A DNA stretch of 64,000 nt from NCBI RefSeq assembly GCF_022385335.1, contig NZ_CP092431.1:8122001-8186000 (forward strand), read 5' to 3'. The translations under genes and the position numbers were made by a program. Numbering within the stretch: the first letter of the stretch is position 1; each line of letters begins with the position of its first letter. The DNA is from Streptomyces deccanensis. Lineage in GTDB: Bacteria > Actinomycetota > Actinomycetes > Streptomycetales > Streptomycetaceae. A model generated the notes under the pieces. It had not been told where the DNA came from. It did not search any database and was given only the letters and a program-made list of their open reading frames with translations. Below are positions 1-8,090 of this stretch, one piece after another.

Positions 1-21
1 CGTTCACGCTCTATCCATTGC

Positions 22-139
22 AACGCAACGCGCACGGATGTTGCGTTACTTTCCAGCCCGTTGCAATGATTTCTCGGCTTTGAGCTGCATATTTGTCATT
101 CCTTCGCAACGAGTGTGTTGCTCGATCCTCGAACGCAAC
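22..139. promoter_or_regulatory. Leader with repeated AACGCAAC boxes
   Basis: The region upstream of the DUF4097/ABC operon carries AACGCAAC at 22-29, its exact inverted partner GTTGCGTT at 40-47 (10-bp spacer), another direct AACGCAAC at 132-139, and a shorter GCAAC-N6-GTTGC inverted repeat at 106-121. The spacing looks like a multi-site operator for a dimeric repressor. No regulator gene lies inside the window on this side. The function is inferred and the regulator is unknown. Confidence 0.5.
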
Positions 140-196
140 GTAGCTTTTCCGTTGTCGGAAACGAAACGCCGAACGAAGAGCCCAAGGAGAGACACC

Positions 197-868
197 ATGC
201 AGAAGTTCGACACCCCCGCCCCGATCACCGCCGTCCTGAACATCCCCGCCGGGCGCGTGCAATTCATCGCCGCCGACCGGGCCGACACCACCGTCGACGT
301 CCGGCCCGCCGATGCCGCCAAGGGCCGGGACGTCCGGGCCGCCGAGCGGACCACGGTCGAGTACGGCGACGGGGTCCTGCGGATCCAGGCCCCGGTGGCG
401 AAGAGCGAGATCCTCGGCCCGTCCGGCAGCCTGGAGGTGACCGTCCAGCTCCCCGCCGGCTCCCACGTCGAGGCCAAGGCGGCCGCCGCCGAGTTCCGCG
501 GTGTCGGGCGGCTGGGCGACGTCGCCATCGACGGCGCGCACGGTCAGGTCAAGCTCGACGAGGTGGGCAGCGCCCGCCTGAACATCCTGGCCGGCGACGC
601 ACTGGTCGGCCGCCTGGAGGGCCCCGCCGACATCACCAGCGGCAAGGGCGACCTGCGCATCACCGAGGCCGCCCGCGGCACGGTCACCCTGCACACCGGG
701 TACGGCGAGATCTCCGTCGGCGCCGCCGCCGACGCCTCGGCCTCCCTGGACGCAGGCACCTCCCACGGCCGGATCCACAACTCCCTCAGGAACACCGGGG
801 ACGCCGACGCCCGGCTCGACATCCACGCGACCACCGGCTACGGCGACATCACCGCCCGCAGCCTCTGA
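197..868 (+). CDS. DUF4097-family beta-strand protein
   Basis: Predicted cytosolic protein of 223 residues with the repetitive G-x-[VI]-x-[VIL] pattern of DUF4097 / putative-adhesin proteins, for example LPAGSHVEAKAAAAEF and HTGYGEISVGAA, which suggests a right-handed beta-helix or stacked sheet. It has no signal peptide. The ATG at 197 follows an AAGGAG box at 184-189; an in-frame start at 38 would read through the repeated operator-like boxes and is unlikely. It is the first gene of an apparent operon, with 66 bp to the ABC ATPase. In actinobacteria this family is often found just ahead of DrrAB-type exporters, so it may be an accessory factor. The biochemical role is unknown. Confidence 0.85.
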   Translation: MQKFDTPAPITAVLNIPAGRVQFIAADRADTTVDVRPADAAKGRDVRAAERTTVEYGDGVLRIQAPVAKSEILGPSGSLEVTVQLPAGSHVEAKAAAAEFRGVGRLGDVAIDGAHGQVKLDEVGSARLNILAGDALVGRLEGPADITSGKGDLRITEAARGTVTLHTGYGEISVGAAADASASLDAGTSHGRIHNSLRNTGDADARLDIHATTGYGDITARSL

Positions 869-934
869 CCCCGCCCCGCCCGACCTCCGCTCAGCCCCCA
901 ACCCCTGACCTGCGGCTCTGAAGGAGCACCCATC

Positions 935-1903
935 ATGACCACCCCGGCCATCGCGGCGAACGGACTGCGCAAGTCCTACGGCGACAAGGTCGTGCTCGAC
1001 GGGGTCGACCTGACCGTCCCCGAGGGAACGATCTTCTCCCTGCTCGGTCCGAACGGGGCCGGCAAGACCACCGTCGTCAAGATCCTCTCCACCCTCGTCC
1101 CGCCCGGCCCCGGCTCCGGCGGGATCCGGGTCGGCGGCCACGACCTCGCCGCCGACCCCCAGGCGGTCCGCGCCACGATCGGTGTCACCGGGCAGTTCTC
1201 CGCCGTCGACGGGCTCATCACCGGCGAGGAGAACATGCTCCTCATGGGGGACCTGCACCACCTGTCCCGGAGGGAGGGGCGGCGGGTCGCCGCCGAACTG
1301 CTGGAGCGCTTCGACCTCACCGAGGCCGCCGGGAAGCCCGCCTCCACCTACTCGGGCGGCATGAAGCGCCGGCTCGACATCGCCATGACCCTGGTCGGCG
1401 GCCCGCGGATCATCTTCCTCGACGAGCCGACCACCGGCCTCGACCCGCGCAGCCGCCACAACATGTGGCAGATCATCCGGGAGCTGGTCGCCGACGGCGT
1501 CACCGTCTTCCTCACCACCCAATACCTGGAGGAGGCCGACGAACTCGCCGACCGCATCGCGGTGCTGAACGGCGGCCGGATCGTGGCCGAGGGCACCGCC
1601 GACGAGCTCAAGCGGCAGATTCCCGGCGGGCACGTCCGCCTCCGCTTCACCGACCCCGCCGCCTACCGCGCGGCCGCCTCCGCGCTGCGCGAGGTCACCC
1701 GGGACGACGAAGCCCTCGCCCTGCACGTCCCCAGCGGCGGCACCCAGCGCGAACTGCGCGCCGTCCTCGACCAGTTGGACGCCGCCGGCATCGAGGCCGA
1801 CGAACTCACCGTGCACACCCCCGACCTCGACGACGTGTTCTTCGCCCTGACCGGCACCGACGTCCCCGCCCAGCCGAACCAGTCCAAGGAGACCGTCCGA
1901 TGA
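935..1903 (+). CDS. DrrA-type ABC transporter ATPase
   Basis: ATP-binding subunit (322 residues) of an ABC-2 exporter of the daunorubicin-resistance type. Walker A GPNGAGKTT is at 38-46, the signature YSGGMKRRLDI starts near 139, and Walker B IIFLDEP is at 159-165 followed by TTGLDP. The C-terminal extension of about 90 residues ending in a DLDDVFFALTG stretch is characteristic of the DrrA group. The start ATG has a GAAGGAG box. The stop codon overlaps the start of the permease (ATGA), so the two are translationally coupled. It probably powers efflux of a lipophilic compound. The substrate cannot be read from sequence and no antibiotic biosynthesis gene is nearby. Confidence 0.95.
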   Translation: MTTPAIAANGLRKSYGDKVVLDGVDLTVPEGTIFSLLGPNGAGKTTVVKILSTLVPPGPGSGGIRVGGHDLAADPQAVRATIGVTGQFSAVDGLITGEENMLLMGDLHHLSRREGRRVAAELLERFDLTEAAGKPASTYSGGMKRRLDIAMTLVGGPRIIFLDEPTTGLDPRSRHNMWQIIRELVADGVTVFLTTQYLEEADELADRIAVLNGGRIVAEGTADELKRQIPGGHVRLRFTDPAAYRAAASALREVTRDDEALALHVPSGGTQRELRAVLDQLDAAGIEADELTVHTPDLDDVFFALTGTDVPAQPNQSKETVR

Positions 1904-2712
1904 GCGCGCCCCTGGCCACCGCCCGCCCGAACTCCGTCGCCCTCGCGATCCGCGACTCGTCCACGATGCTGCGCCGCAACCTCCTGCACGCGCGCCGCTA
2001 CCCCTCCCTCACGCTCAACCTGCTGCTGACCCCGATCATGCTGCTGCTGCTCTTCGTCTACATCTTCGGCGACGTGATGAGCGCGGGCATCGGCGGCAGC
2101 GACCGCTCCGACTACATCGCCTACATCGTCCCCGGCATCCTGATGATGACCATCGGCGGCACCGTCGTCGGGACCGCGGTGTCGGTCGCCACCGACATGA
2201 ACGAGGGCATCATCGCCCGCTTCCGCACGATGGCGATCCACCGCGGCTCGGTCCTCGTCGGGCACGTCGCCGGCAGTGTGCTGCAGTGCGTGGCCAGTGT
2301 GGTGCTCGTCGGCGCCGTGGGCGTCGCCATCGGCTTCCGGTCCGTCGACGCCTCGGTCCTGGAGTGGCTGGCGGCGTTCGGACTGCTCGCGCTGTTCTCG
2401 CTGGCGCTCACCTGGATCGCGGTCGGCATGGGCCTGTCCAGCCCGAACGCCGAGGCCGCCGCCAACAGCGCACAGCCGCTGGTCCTGCTGCCCCTCATCT
2501 CCAGCGCCTTCATCCCGGCCGACACGATGCCGGGCTGGTTCCAGCCGATCGCCGAGTACCAGCCCTTCACCCCCGCCATCGAGACCCTGCGCGGCCTCCT
2601 CCTCGGCACCGAGATCGGCCACCAGGGCTGGCTCGCCGTCGCCTGGTCCCTGGCCCTCACGGTCCTCGGCTACTTCTGGTCGACGTCGAAGTACGACAGC
2701 GAAGCGAAGTAG
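1900..2712 (+). CDS. DrrB-type ABC-2 permease
   Basis: Integral membrane partner (270 residues) of the preceding ATPase. An N-terminal amphipathic stretch is followed by about six hydrophobic segments, and the ABC-2 core includes a GIIARFRTMAIHRGS coupling-helix region and a conserved FIPADTMPGWFQPIAEYQPFTP-like loop late in the protein (described here in part only). The ATG at 1900 overlaps the TGA of the ATPase and has AAGGAG at 1887-1892, so the subunits should be made in fixed ratio. A GC-rich hairpin 17 bp after the stop ends the operon. Export function is well supported at family level; the substrate is unknown. Confidence 0.95.
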   Translation: MSAPLATARPNSVALAIRDSSTMLRRNLLHARRYPSLTLNLLLTPIMLLLLFVYIFGDVMSAGIGGSDRSDYIAYIVPGILMMTIGGTVVGTAVSVATDMNEGIIARFRTMAIHRGSVLVGHVAGSVLQCVASVVLVGAVGVAIGFRSVDASVLEWLAAFGLLALFSLALTWIAVGMGLSSPNAEAAANSAQPLVLLPLISSAFIPADTMPGWFQPIAEYQPFTPAIETLRGLLLGTEIGHQGWLAVAWSLALTVLGYFWSTSKYDSEAK

Positions 2713-2728
2713 ACAGCAGGTTCCCGCA

Positions 2729-2754
2729 CCCCGCGCCCCTCCAGGGGCGCGGGG
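2729..2754 (+). terminator. Hairpin terminator after drrB-type gene
   Basis: CCCCGCGCCCCT (2729-2740) and AGGGGCGCGGGG (2743-2754) form a perfect 12-bp stem with a minimal loop. The arm sequence belongs to the dispersed hairpin family also seen near 15.9, 41.9 and 57.2 kb. It lacks a long T-run, as is usual in Streptomyces. Confidence 0.75.
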
Positions 2755-2823
2755 CTGTGTCGATATGCGGCTCCGCCGCGCGGGCGCGATCAGCCCCCAC
2801 CCACCCGCACCCGGCGAACCACC

Positions 2824-3894
2824 TCACCCGGCAGACGAGACCCCGCCCACCACCCCCACCGATGAACGCACCACCACATGCGTCCCCAGCAACAAGTGCT
2901 CGCCCCCAGCGGAGCGCCCCCGCTCCAACGCCGTCCGCACCGCCAGCCGCCCCAACTCCTCGTACGGCACCCGCACCGTCGTGAGCGGCGGCCACAGATC
3001 ACGCGCGAACGGGATGTCGTCGTAGCCCACGAGGGACACGTCCCCCGGCACCGAGACCCCCGCCTCGCGCAGCGCGGTCAGCGCCCCCGCCGCCACCATG
3101 TCGGTCGACGCCATCACCGCCGTGAAGTCGAGCCCCTCCGCCAGCGCCCGCCGCGTCGACCGGTACCCGGAGTCCCGGGTGAAGTCGCCGGTGAGCCGCA
3201 GCGCGGGATCCGTCTCCACGCCCCGCGCCCGATGGGCCGCCAGATACCCCCGCTCACGCCCCTGCGCGGTCGTGTGCTCCGGCTTGCCGCCGAGGAACAG
3301 GATCCGCCGGTGCCCCTGGGACAGGACGTGCGCGCACAGGGCGTACGCGCCGCCCTCGTTGTCGTACTCGATGACGGTGACCGGCGCCCCGGGGTCCAGC
3401 GGCGGCCGTCCGCAGAGCACGAGCCGGGACCCGGCGGCCGCCAGCCCGTCGGCGATCCGCGCGGTGCGCGCCCGGTACTCGGGGGTGTCCGCGCCGCCGC
3501 CGACCAGGATGACGGCGGCGGCCCGCTGCGCCCGCATCGTCTCGATGAAGTCCGCCTCGTGCGCGGCGTCCCCGTCGGTGCTGCACACCAGGCAGAGATG
3601 GCCGAGCCGGGTCGCCTCGCGCTCCACACCGTGCGCCATCAGCGCGAACGAGGGGCCGGTGATGTCGTCGAGGACGAAGCCGAGGGTGGGGGTGCCGGCC
3701 CCGGCGATCGCCTTGGCGCGGGCGTCGGCGACGTAGTCCAGTTCGCGGACGGCCCGCAGCACCTGCGTGCGGGTCGCGGCGCTCACGGGGTAGACCCCGC
3801 CGAGCACCCGGGAGACCGTGGCCGCCGAGACGCCCGCCCGCGCGGCGACGTCCCGGATCGTGCTGCGGCCGCCGTCCGCGTTCTTCCTCGTCAT
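2824..3894 (-). CDS. LacI-family transcriptional regulator
   Basis: Repressor of 356 residues. The N-terminal LacI helix-turn-helix is clear (STIRDVAARAGVSAATVSRVL, residues about 11-31), with a hinge region ending near 60 and a periplasmic-binding-protein-like sensor domain after that, including VSLVGYDDIPFARDLWPPLT, typical of sugar-responsive members. A 14-bp near-palindrome of LacI type lies 33 bp upstream of the start, consistent with autoregulation. It is followed by the terminator of the ABC operon on the other strand. The effector and outside targets are not evident; the nearby polysaccharide genes are candidates only. Confidence 0.93.
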   Translation of the reverse strand: MTRKNADGGRSTIRDVAARAGVSAATVSRVLGGVYPVSAATRTQVLRAVRELDYVADARAKAIAGAGTPTLGFVLDDITGPSFALMAHGVEREATRLGHLCLVCSTDGDAAHEADFIETMRAQRAAAVILVGGGADTPEYRARTARIADGLAAAGSRLVLCGRPPLDPGAPVTVIEYDNEGGAYALCAHVLSQGHRRILFLGGKPEHTTAQGRERGYLAAHRARGVETDPALRLTGDFTRDSGYRSTRRALAEGLDFTAVMASTDMVAAGALTALREAGVSVPGDVSLVGYDDIPFARDLWPPLTTVRVPYEELGRLAVRTALERGRSAGGEHLLLGTHVVVRSSVGVVGGVSSAG

Positions 3895-3926
3895 GGTCCC
3901 CCCACCCAGCCTCCCGGCACCCTCTC

Positions 3927-3940
3927 GGTAACCGGTTTCC
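3927..3940. promoter_or_regulatory. LacI-type operator upstream of the lacI-family gene
   Basis: GGTAACCGGTTTCC is a 14-bp palindrome with one mismatched pair and a central AACCGGTT, the usual form of LacI/GalR operators with a central CG. It sits between the regulator's start (3894) and the stop of the next minus-strand gene, so autoregulation is the simplest reading. Confidence 0.6.
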
Positions 3941-3986
3941 CCGGAGGGAGGCTAGCAGCGGGTGAACGGCGGGCGCCCCGGGTGCG

Positions 3987-4940
3987 TCAGGCCAGGGACT
4001 TCGCGATGGCCGAGATCGCCTCGGGTCCCACCCGGCAGCATCCGCCGATCAGCCGGGCCCCGGCCGCCCGCCACCCGGCCACCTGCTCGGTGGTGAACGT
4101 CGACCGCCCGGTCCAGGCCCGCGCCGACGCGTCCCAGGTCTCCCCGCTGTTCGGGTACACCACGACGGGCTTGCCGGTGACCCGGACGGCCGTCTCGATC
4201 GCGCCGTCCACGTCGTCGGGCGAGCAGCAGTTCACGCCCACGGCCACGACCTCCTCGACGTCGGCGGCGAGCGCGAAGGCCTCCTCCAGTGGCTGCCCGG
4301 CGCGGGTGCGGTCGCCGGCGATCGTGTACGACAGCCAGGCGGGCACGTCCAGACCGCGGAGCGCCCGCAGCAGCGCCTCGGCCTCGTCGGTGTCGGGGAT
4401 CGTCTCCAGCGCGAGGACGTCGGGGTGGGTGGCGGCCAGCGTCTCCAGCCGGGGCCGGTGGAAGCGCTCCAGCTCGGCCCCGCTCAGCCCGTACCGGCCC
4501 CGGTACTCGGAGCCGTCCGCCAGCATCGCCCCGTACGGGCCGACCGAGGCGGCCGTGAGCAGCGGGCGCGTGATGCCCCGCGCCGTGGCCTCGACCGCCG
4601 CGTCCACGGCCAACTCGACGCTCAGCGCCATGAGTTCGGCGGCCCGTTCGCGCCTGATGCCGCGCTTCGCGAAGCCCTCGAAGGTGGCCTGGTAGCTGGA
4701 GGTGATCGCCACGCTCGCGCCCGCCTCGAAATAGGCGAGATGGGCCTCGGTGATCGCCTCCGGCCGCTCCGCGAGCAGCCGCGCCGACCACAGCTCGTCG
4801 CTCAGGTCGTGCCCGGCCGACTCCAGCTGGTTGGACATGCCGCCGTCGAGGACGAGGACATCGGCGGCGAGGGCCGCGGCGAAGGGGCCGACGCGAGGAC
4901 CGGGGACGTGGGGAAAGCTGCCGGGTGCGTTGCTGGTCAT
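3987..4940 (-). CDS. Homocysteine S-methyltransferase (MmuM type)
   Basis: Zinc-dependent methyltransferase of 317 residues that transfers a methyl group, in this family usually from S-methylmethionine, to homocysteine to give methionine. The N-terminal DGGMSNQLE motif, the metal-ligand Cys in GVNCC and the C-terminal GGCCRVGPE pair are all present. The start at 4940 (MTSNAPG) gives the normal family length; the open frame continues far upstream but that part overlaps the divergent permease gene. The divergent APC permease starting 136 bp away is a plausible transporter for the methyl donor or a related amino acid. Confidence 0.93.
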   Translation of the reverse strand: MTSNAPGSFPHVPGPRVGPFAAALAADVLVLDGGMSNQLESAGHDLSDELWSARLLAERPEAITEAHLAYFEAGASVAITSSYQATFEGFAKRGIRRERAAELMALSVELAVDAAVEATARGITRPLLTAASVGPYGAMLADGSEYRGRYGLSGAELERFHRPRLETLAATHPDVLALETIPDTDEAEALLRALRGLDVPAWLSYTIAGDRTRAGQPLEEAFALAADVEEVVAVGVNCCSPDDVDGAIETAVRVTGKPVVVYPNSGETWDASARAWTGRSTFTTEQVAGWRAAGARLIGGCCRVGPEAISAIAKSLA

Positions 4941-4999
4941 GCCGACGACGGTAGTCCAGGCGCGGGGGGACACCCGAGTGTGTCCAGTACATGAACAGA

Positions 5000-5030
5000 T
5001 TGACCACCATGTGGACCGCGGCGGTACGAT
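5000..5030 (+). promoter_or_regulatory. Candidate promoter of the APC permease gene
   Basis: TTGACC (5000-5005), a 19-bp spacer and TACGAT (5025-5030) lie 45 bp before the permease ATG. The spacer is one base longer than usual for Streptomyces housekeeping promoters, so this is only moderately supported. Confidence 0.45.
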
Positions 5031-5075
5031 CACGCCCTCCCCGTCCCCACCCCGCCCCATCCCCCGGGAACCGCC

Positions 5076-6479
5076 ATGACCACCACCAGCACCCCCGAGA
5101 CCACCGAGCCCGAACCGGCCTCGCCCGCCGGCGCGACCGCCCCGGGCCGCAAGTTCGGGCTCGCCGCCGCCACCGCCCTCGTCATGGGCAACATCATCGG
5201 CGGCGGCATCTTCACCCTGCCCGCCGCCGTCGCCCCCTACGGCACCGTCAGCCTGCTCGCCTTCGTCATCCTCTCCGTGGCCGCCGTCCTGCTGGCGCTG
5301 CTCTTCGGCAAGCTGGCCCGGCGCAGCCCGGTCACCGGCGGCCTCTACGTCTACCCGCGCGACGCCTTCGGGCCCTTCGCGGGCTTCCTGTCGGCCTGGT
5401 CGTACTGGACGATGTGCTGGGTCAGCATCGCCGCGCTCGCCGTCGGTGTCGTCGGCTACGTCGACGTGCTGATACCCCTCGGCGACAGCAAGGTCGTCCT
5501 GGCGCTGGTGGCCCTGGCCGCCCTGTGGCTGCCCGCCGCCGCGAACTTCGCGGGCACCCGCTACGTGGGTGCCGTGCAGATCGTCTCCACCGTGCTGAAG
5601 TTCGTGCCGCTGCTGCTGGTCGCGACCGTCGGCCTGTTCTTCGTCGACACCGACAACTTCGGCCCGTTCAACGCCTCCGGCGAGAGCGCCCCGGGCGCGG
5701 TCGCCGCCGCGGCCGCGCTCCTCCTCTACAGCTTCCTGGGCGTGGAGTCGGCCGCCGTCAGCGCCGGCGAGGTCAAGGACCCCGAGCGCAACGTGGGCCG
5801 CGCCAGCGTCCTCGGCACCCTCGCCTCCGCCGTCGTCTACATCCTCGGCACGATCGCCGTCTTCGGACTGGTCCCGCACGAGGAACTCGTCGAGTCCGGG
5901 GCGCCCTTCGCCGACGCCGTGAACTCGATGGCGGGCGGCAGCTGGGGCGGCACGGTGATCGCGCTGGTCGCCGTCGCCTCGATCGTGGGCTGCCTCAACG
6001 GCTGGGTCCTGCTCAGCGCCCAGATGCCGTACGCCGCCGCCCGCGACGGACTCTTCCCGAAGCCGTTCGCCCGGATCGGCAAGGGCGGCGTCCCCGGCTT
6101 CGGAGTCCTCGCCACCGCCGTCCTCGGCACGCTGCTCATCGTCGTCAACTACGCGGACGACCCGGACACCGCGTTCCGTGTCCTCGTCCTCATCACCACG
6201 TTCACCGGCTGCGTCCCCTATCTGCTGTCCGCCGCCGCCCAGTTGTACTGGCTGGCCCGCGGCACCCGGGAGCGGGTCCGCCCCGCCGGCCTGGTCCGCG
6301 ACCTGATCGTCGCCGCCCTCTCCTTCGCCTTCTCCTTCTGGCTGATCGCCGGCGCCGGCTACGCGGCCGTCTACCAGGGCGCCCTGTTCCTCTTCGCGGG
6401 CATCCCGGTGTACGTGTGGCTGCGGGGGCGGCAGGAGGGGGCCCAGGGAGCGGGCGGCGAGACCGCTGTCGAGGGCTAG
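5076..6479 (+). CDS. APC-superfamily amino acid permease
   Basis: Membrane transporter of 467 residues with 12 predicted hydrophobic segments after a short Pro/Thr/Glu-rich cytosolic tail. The first helix has the GNIIGGGIFTLP substrate-binding signature of APC transporters, and the VTGGLYVYPRDAFGPFAGF loop resembles the basic amino acid/polyamine antiporter branch. Its divergent neighbour is homocysteine S-methyltransferase, so S-methylmethionine or a related sulfur amino acid is a reasonable guess, but MmuP of E. coli belongs to another branch of the superfamily and the substrate stays open. Confidence 0.9.
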   Translation: MTTTSTPETTEPEPASPAGATAPGRKFGLAAATALVMGNIIGGGIFTLPAAVAPYGTVSLLAFVILSVAAVLLALLFGKLARRSPVTGGLYVYPRDAFGPFAGFLSAWSYWTMCWVSIAALAVGVVGYVDVLIPLGDSKVVLALVALAALWLPAAANFAGTRYVGAVQIVSTVLKFVPLLLVATVGLFFVDTDNFGPFNASGESAPGAVAAAAALLLYSFLGVESAAVSAGEVKDPERNVGRASVLGTLASAVVYILGTIAVFGLVPHEELVESGAPFADAVNSMAGGSWGGTVIALVAVASIVGCLNGWVLLSAQMPYAAARDGLFPKPFARIGKGGVPGFGVLATAVLGTLLIVVNYADDPDTAFRVLVLITTFTGCVPYLLSAAAQLYWLARGTRERVRPAGLVRDLIVAALSFAFSFWLIAGAGYAAVYQGALFLFAGIPVYVWLRGRQEGAQGAGGETAVEG

Positions 6480-6498
6480 GTACGCCCCCCGGCGGGGA

Positions 6499-6942
6499 TC
6501 AGCAGTCGGCCTCCCAGCGGTGGGAGCGGATCCTCACGTTGAGGTTGGCCCAGGTGTCGCCGTTCTGCGCGATGCAGTAGCCGGTACCGGTGTAGTTGGC
6601 GCCGGTGAAGAGGATGACGTAGTCGTACGCGGACGACGTGCCGCTGTTCTTGGCCGACCCGACGTTCTGGTTGTCGGACCACGAACACTGGATGGAACCG
6701 CTGTACCAGTCCGGGTCGGCGTTGGACCAGGAACACCGGCTGCCATTGCCACTGCCGCCGGTGTAGGCGCACAGATTGCCGCTGCCGCACTCCCACGCCT
6801 GGGGTGCGGCACTCGCGGAACCCGGTGCGACCAGGCCCAGGCCGGCCGCGGCCAGGGTGAGCGCCGCGGCGGCGAGGCCCCTGCGGACCGGACGGGGGGC
6901 GCGACTCGGCTTCCGGCTCTGCTCCTGCTCGGACGAGAACAT
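6499..6942 (-). CDS. Secreted peptidase inhibitor, family I36-like
   Basis: Small exported protein (147 residues). A long basic N-region with RPVRRG precedes a hydrophobic core and an ASAAP-type cleavage site near residue 46. The mature part has six Cys residues (WEC, NLC, SRC, IQC, GYC and the C-terminal DC), consistent with three disulfides, and the short GNLCAY / NYTGTGYC blocks of the I36 (SMI-type) inhibitor and beta/gamma-crystallin-like families. It probably acts outside the cell on a metallo- or other peptidase. It is convergent with the permease gene (19 bp between stops). The target protease is not identifiable here. Confidence 0.8.
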   Translation of the reverse strand: MFSSEQEQSRKPSRAPRPVRRGLAAAALTLAAAGLGLVAPGSASAAPQAWECGSGNLCAYTGGSGNGSRCSWSNADPDWYSGSIQCSWSDNQNVGSAKNSGTSSAYDYVILFTGANYTGTGYCIAQNGDTWANLNVRIRSHRWEADC

Positions 6943-7082
6943 CCCGTGCCCTTTCTCGTGGACGGTGCCAACGGATCTACGGCTGGCGGGAATCCATGTT
7001 TCCGCCCGGCACGGCTGATGTCATGCTCATGCGAGCGCAGTGACACTTCGCAGGCCGATGACGGGGGCCCACGGAGAACAGG

Positions 7083-8069
7083 ATGCTCCGCTTCCATTTC
7101 ACGCCCGAGGACCTCACCAAGGTGCGCGTCGCGACCGAGCCCCACGCCCTCTGGGAGATCGCCGTCAGCCTCCACCGGCTCCAGACCCGCGAAGGCCGCT
7201 GGGCCTACGCCCCCTGGTTCCGCGACGCGCGGGCCGCGCTGCGCCGGGCGGGGCTCGAACAGACCGTGAAGAGCTTCCTGTTGCCCCTCTTCCCGCGCGC
7301 GGGGTACTTCCCCGACTTCCTGACACCACCGGAGGGCACCCAGGGACTGCACGCCGGGCTGGACGCCGTCCTCGCGACCCCGGACGCGAGGGTGGACGGC
7401 GAGGTCCAGTTGCTCGACCGGACCGTCGGCGCCCCGGCGTGGACGCGTCGGCTGGGCGAGCGGGACCTCCGGGAACAACTCGTGGCCGCCCTGCGCGCCT
7501 ACCACCGTGCCGTGATCGCCCCGCACGAAGAGCGCATCCAGGAACGGCTGCACACCGAACGCGCCCGGCACGCGCACGCCCTGTTCCACACCGGGACCGA
7601 GGGGCTGCTCGCCGGCCTGGGCCCCACGATCCGCTGGCGGCCACCGGTCCTGGAGGTCGACCCGTACCCGGACCACCGTGACGTCCACCTCGCGGGCCGG
7701 GGGCTGCTCCTGATCCCCTCCCACTTCTGCTGGCACGCGCCCATCGCCCTGGCCGACCCGGGACTCCCGCCCGTGCTGCTCCACCCCGTCCACCACCTGC
7801 CGAGCACGACCGGGTGCGTCGGCTCGCCACCCCTGAACTCCCTGCTCGGCGCCACCCGCGCCGCCATCCTGCGCGCCGGCGCGACCGGTTGCACCACCAC
7901 CGAGGCCGCCCGCCGGGCCGGTGTGACACCCACGACGGCGAGCCATCACACCGCCGTCCTGCGCGACGCCGGACTGATCACCAGTCACCGCCACGCCAAC
8001 ACGGTCCTGCACACCCTGACCCCGCTCGGCGCCGCCCTGCTGGACCGGAAGGCCGGGCAGGGCGGCTGA
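7083..8069 (+). CDS. ArsR-like winged-helix transcriptional regulator
   Basis: Protein of 328 residues. The C-terminal part (about 255-320) is a winged helix: ATRAAILRAGATGCTTTEAARRAGVTPTTASHH is the helix-turn-helix (quoted only in outline) and DAGLITSHR-NTVLHTLTPLG the wing. The N-terminal 240 residues are an all-in-one domain seen in large Streptomyces ArsR-type proteins, and carry no metal-binding Cys pair, so a metal sensor role is unlikely. The ATG has GGAG 9 bases upstream. It lies divergent from the I36 inhibitor gene across a 140-bp gap. Ligand and targets unknown. Confidence 0.8.
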   Translation: MLRFHFTPEDLTKVRVATEPHALWEIAVSLHRLQTREGRWAYAPWFRDARAALRRAGLEQTVKSFLLPLFPRAGYFPDFLTPPEGTQGLHAGLDAVLATPDARVDGEVQLLDRTVGAPAWTRRLGERDLREQLVAALRAYHRAVIAPHEERIQERLHTERARHAHALFHTGTEGLLAGLGPTIRWRPPVLEVDPYPDHRDVHLAGRGLLLIPSHFCWHAPIALADPGLPPVLLHPVHHLPSTTGCVGSPPLNSLLGATRAAILRAGATGCTTTEAARRAGVTPTTASHHTAVLRDAGLITSHRHANTVLHTLTPLGAALLDRKAGQGG

Positions 8070-8090
8070 AGTCCGCTCGGCGGTCCCGGC

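Noticed and set aside
11..1816. Long minus-strand open frame opposite the DUF4097 and ABC ATPase genes
   Set aside because: It is a frame shadow typical of high-GC DNA; the Gly/Ala/Val/Asp-rich translation has no family resemblance, and the plus-strand genes have clear motifs.
935..2712. Antibiotic biosynthesis cluster suggested by the DrrAB-type exporter
   Set aside because: No polyketide, peptide or terpene synthase or tailoring gene lies near; the exporter stands alone.
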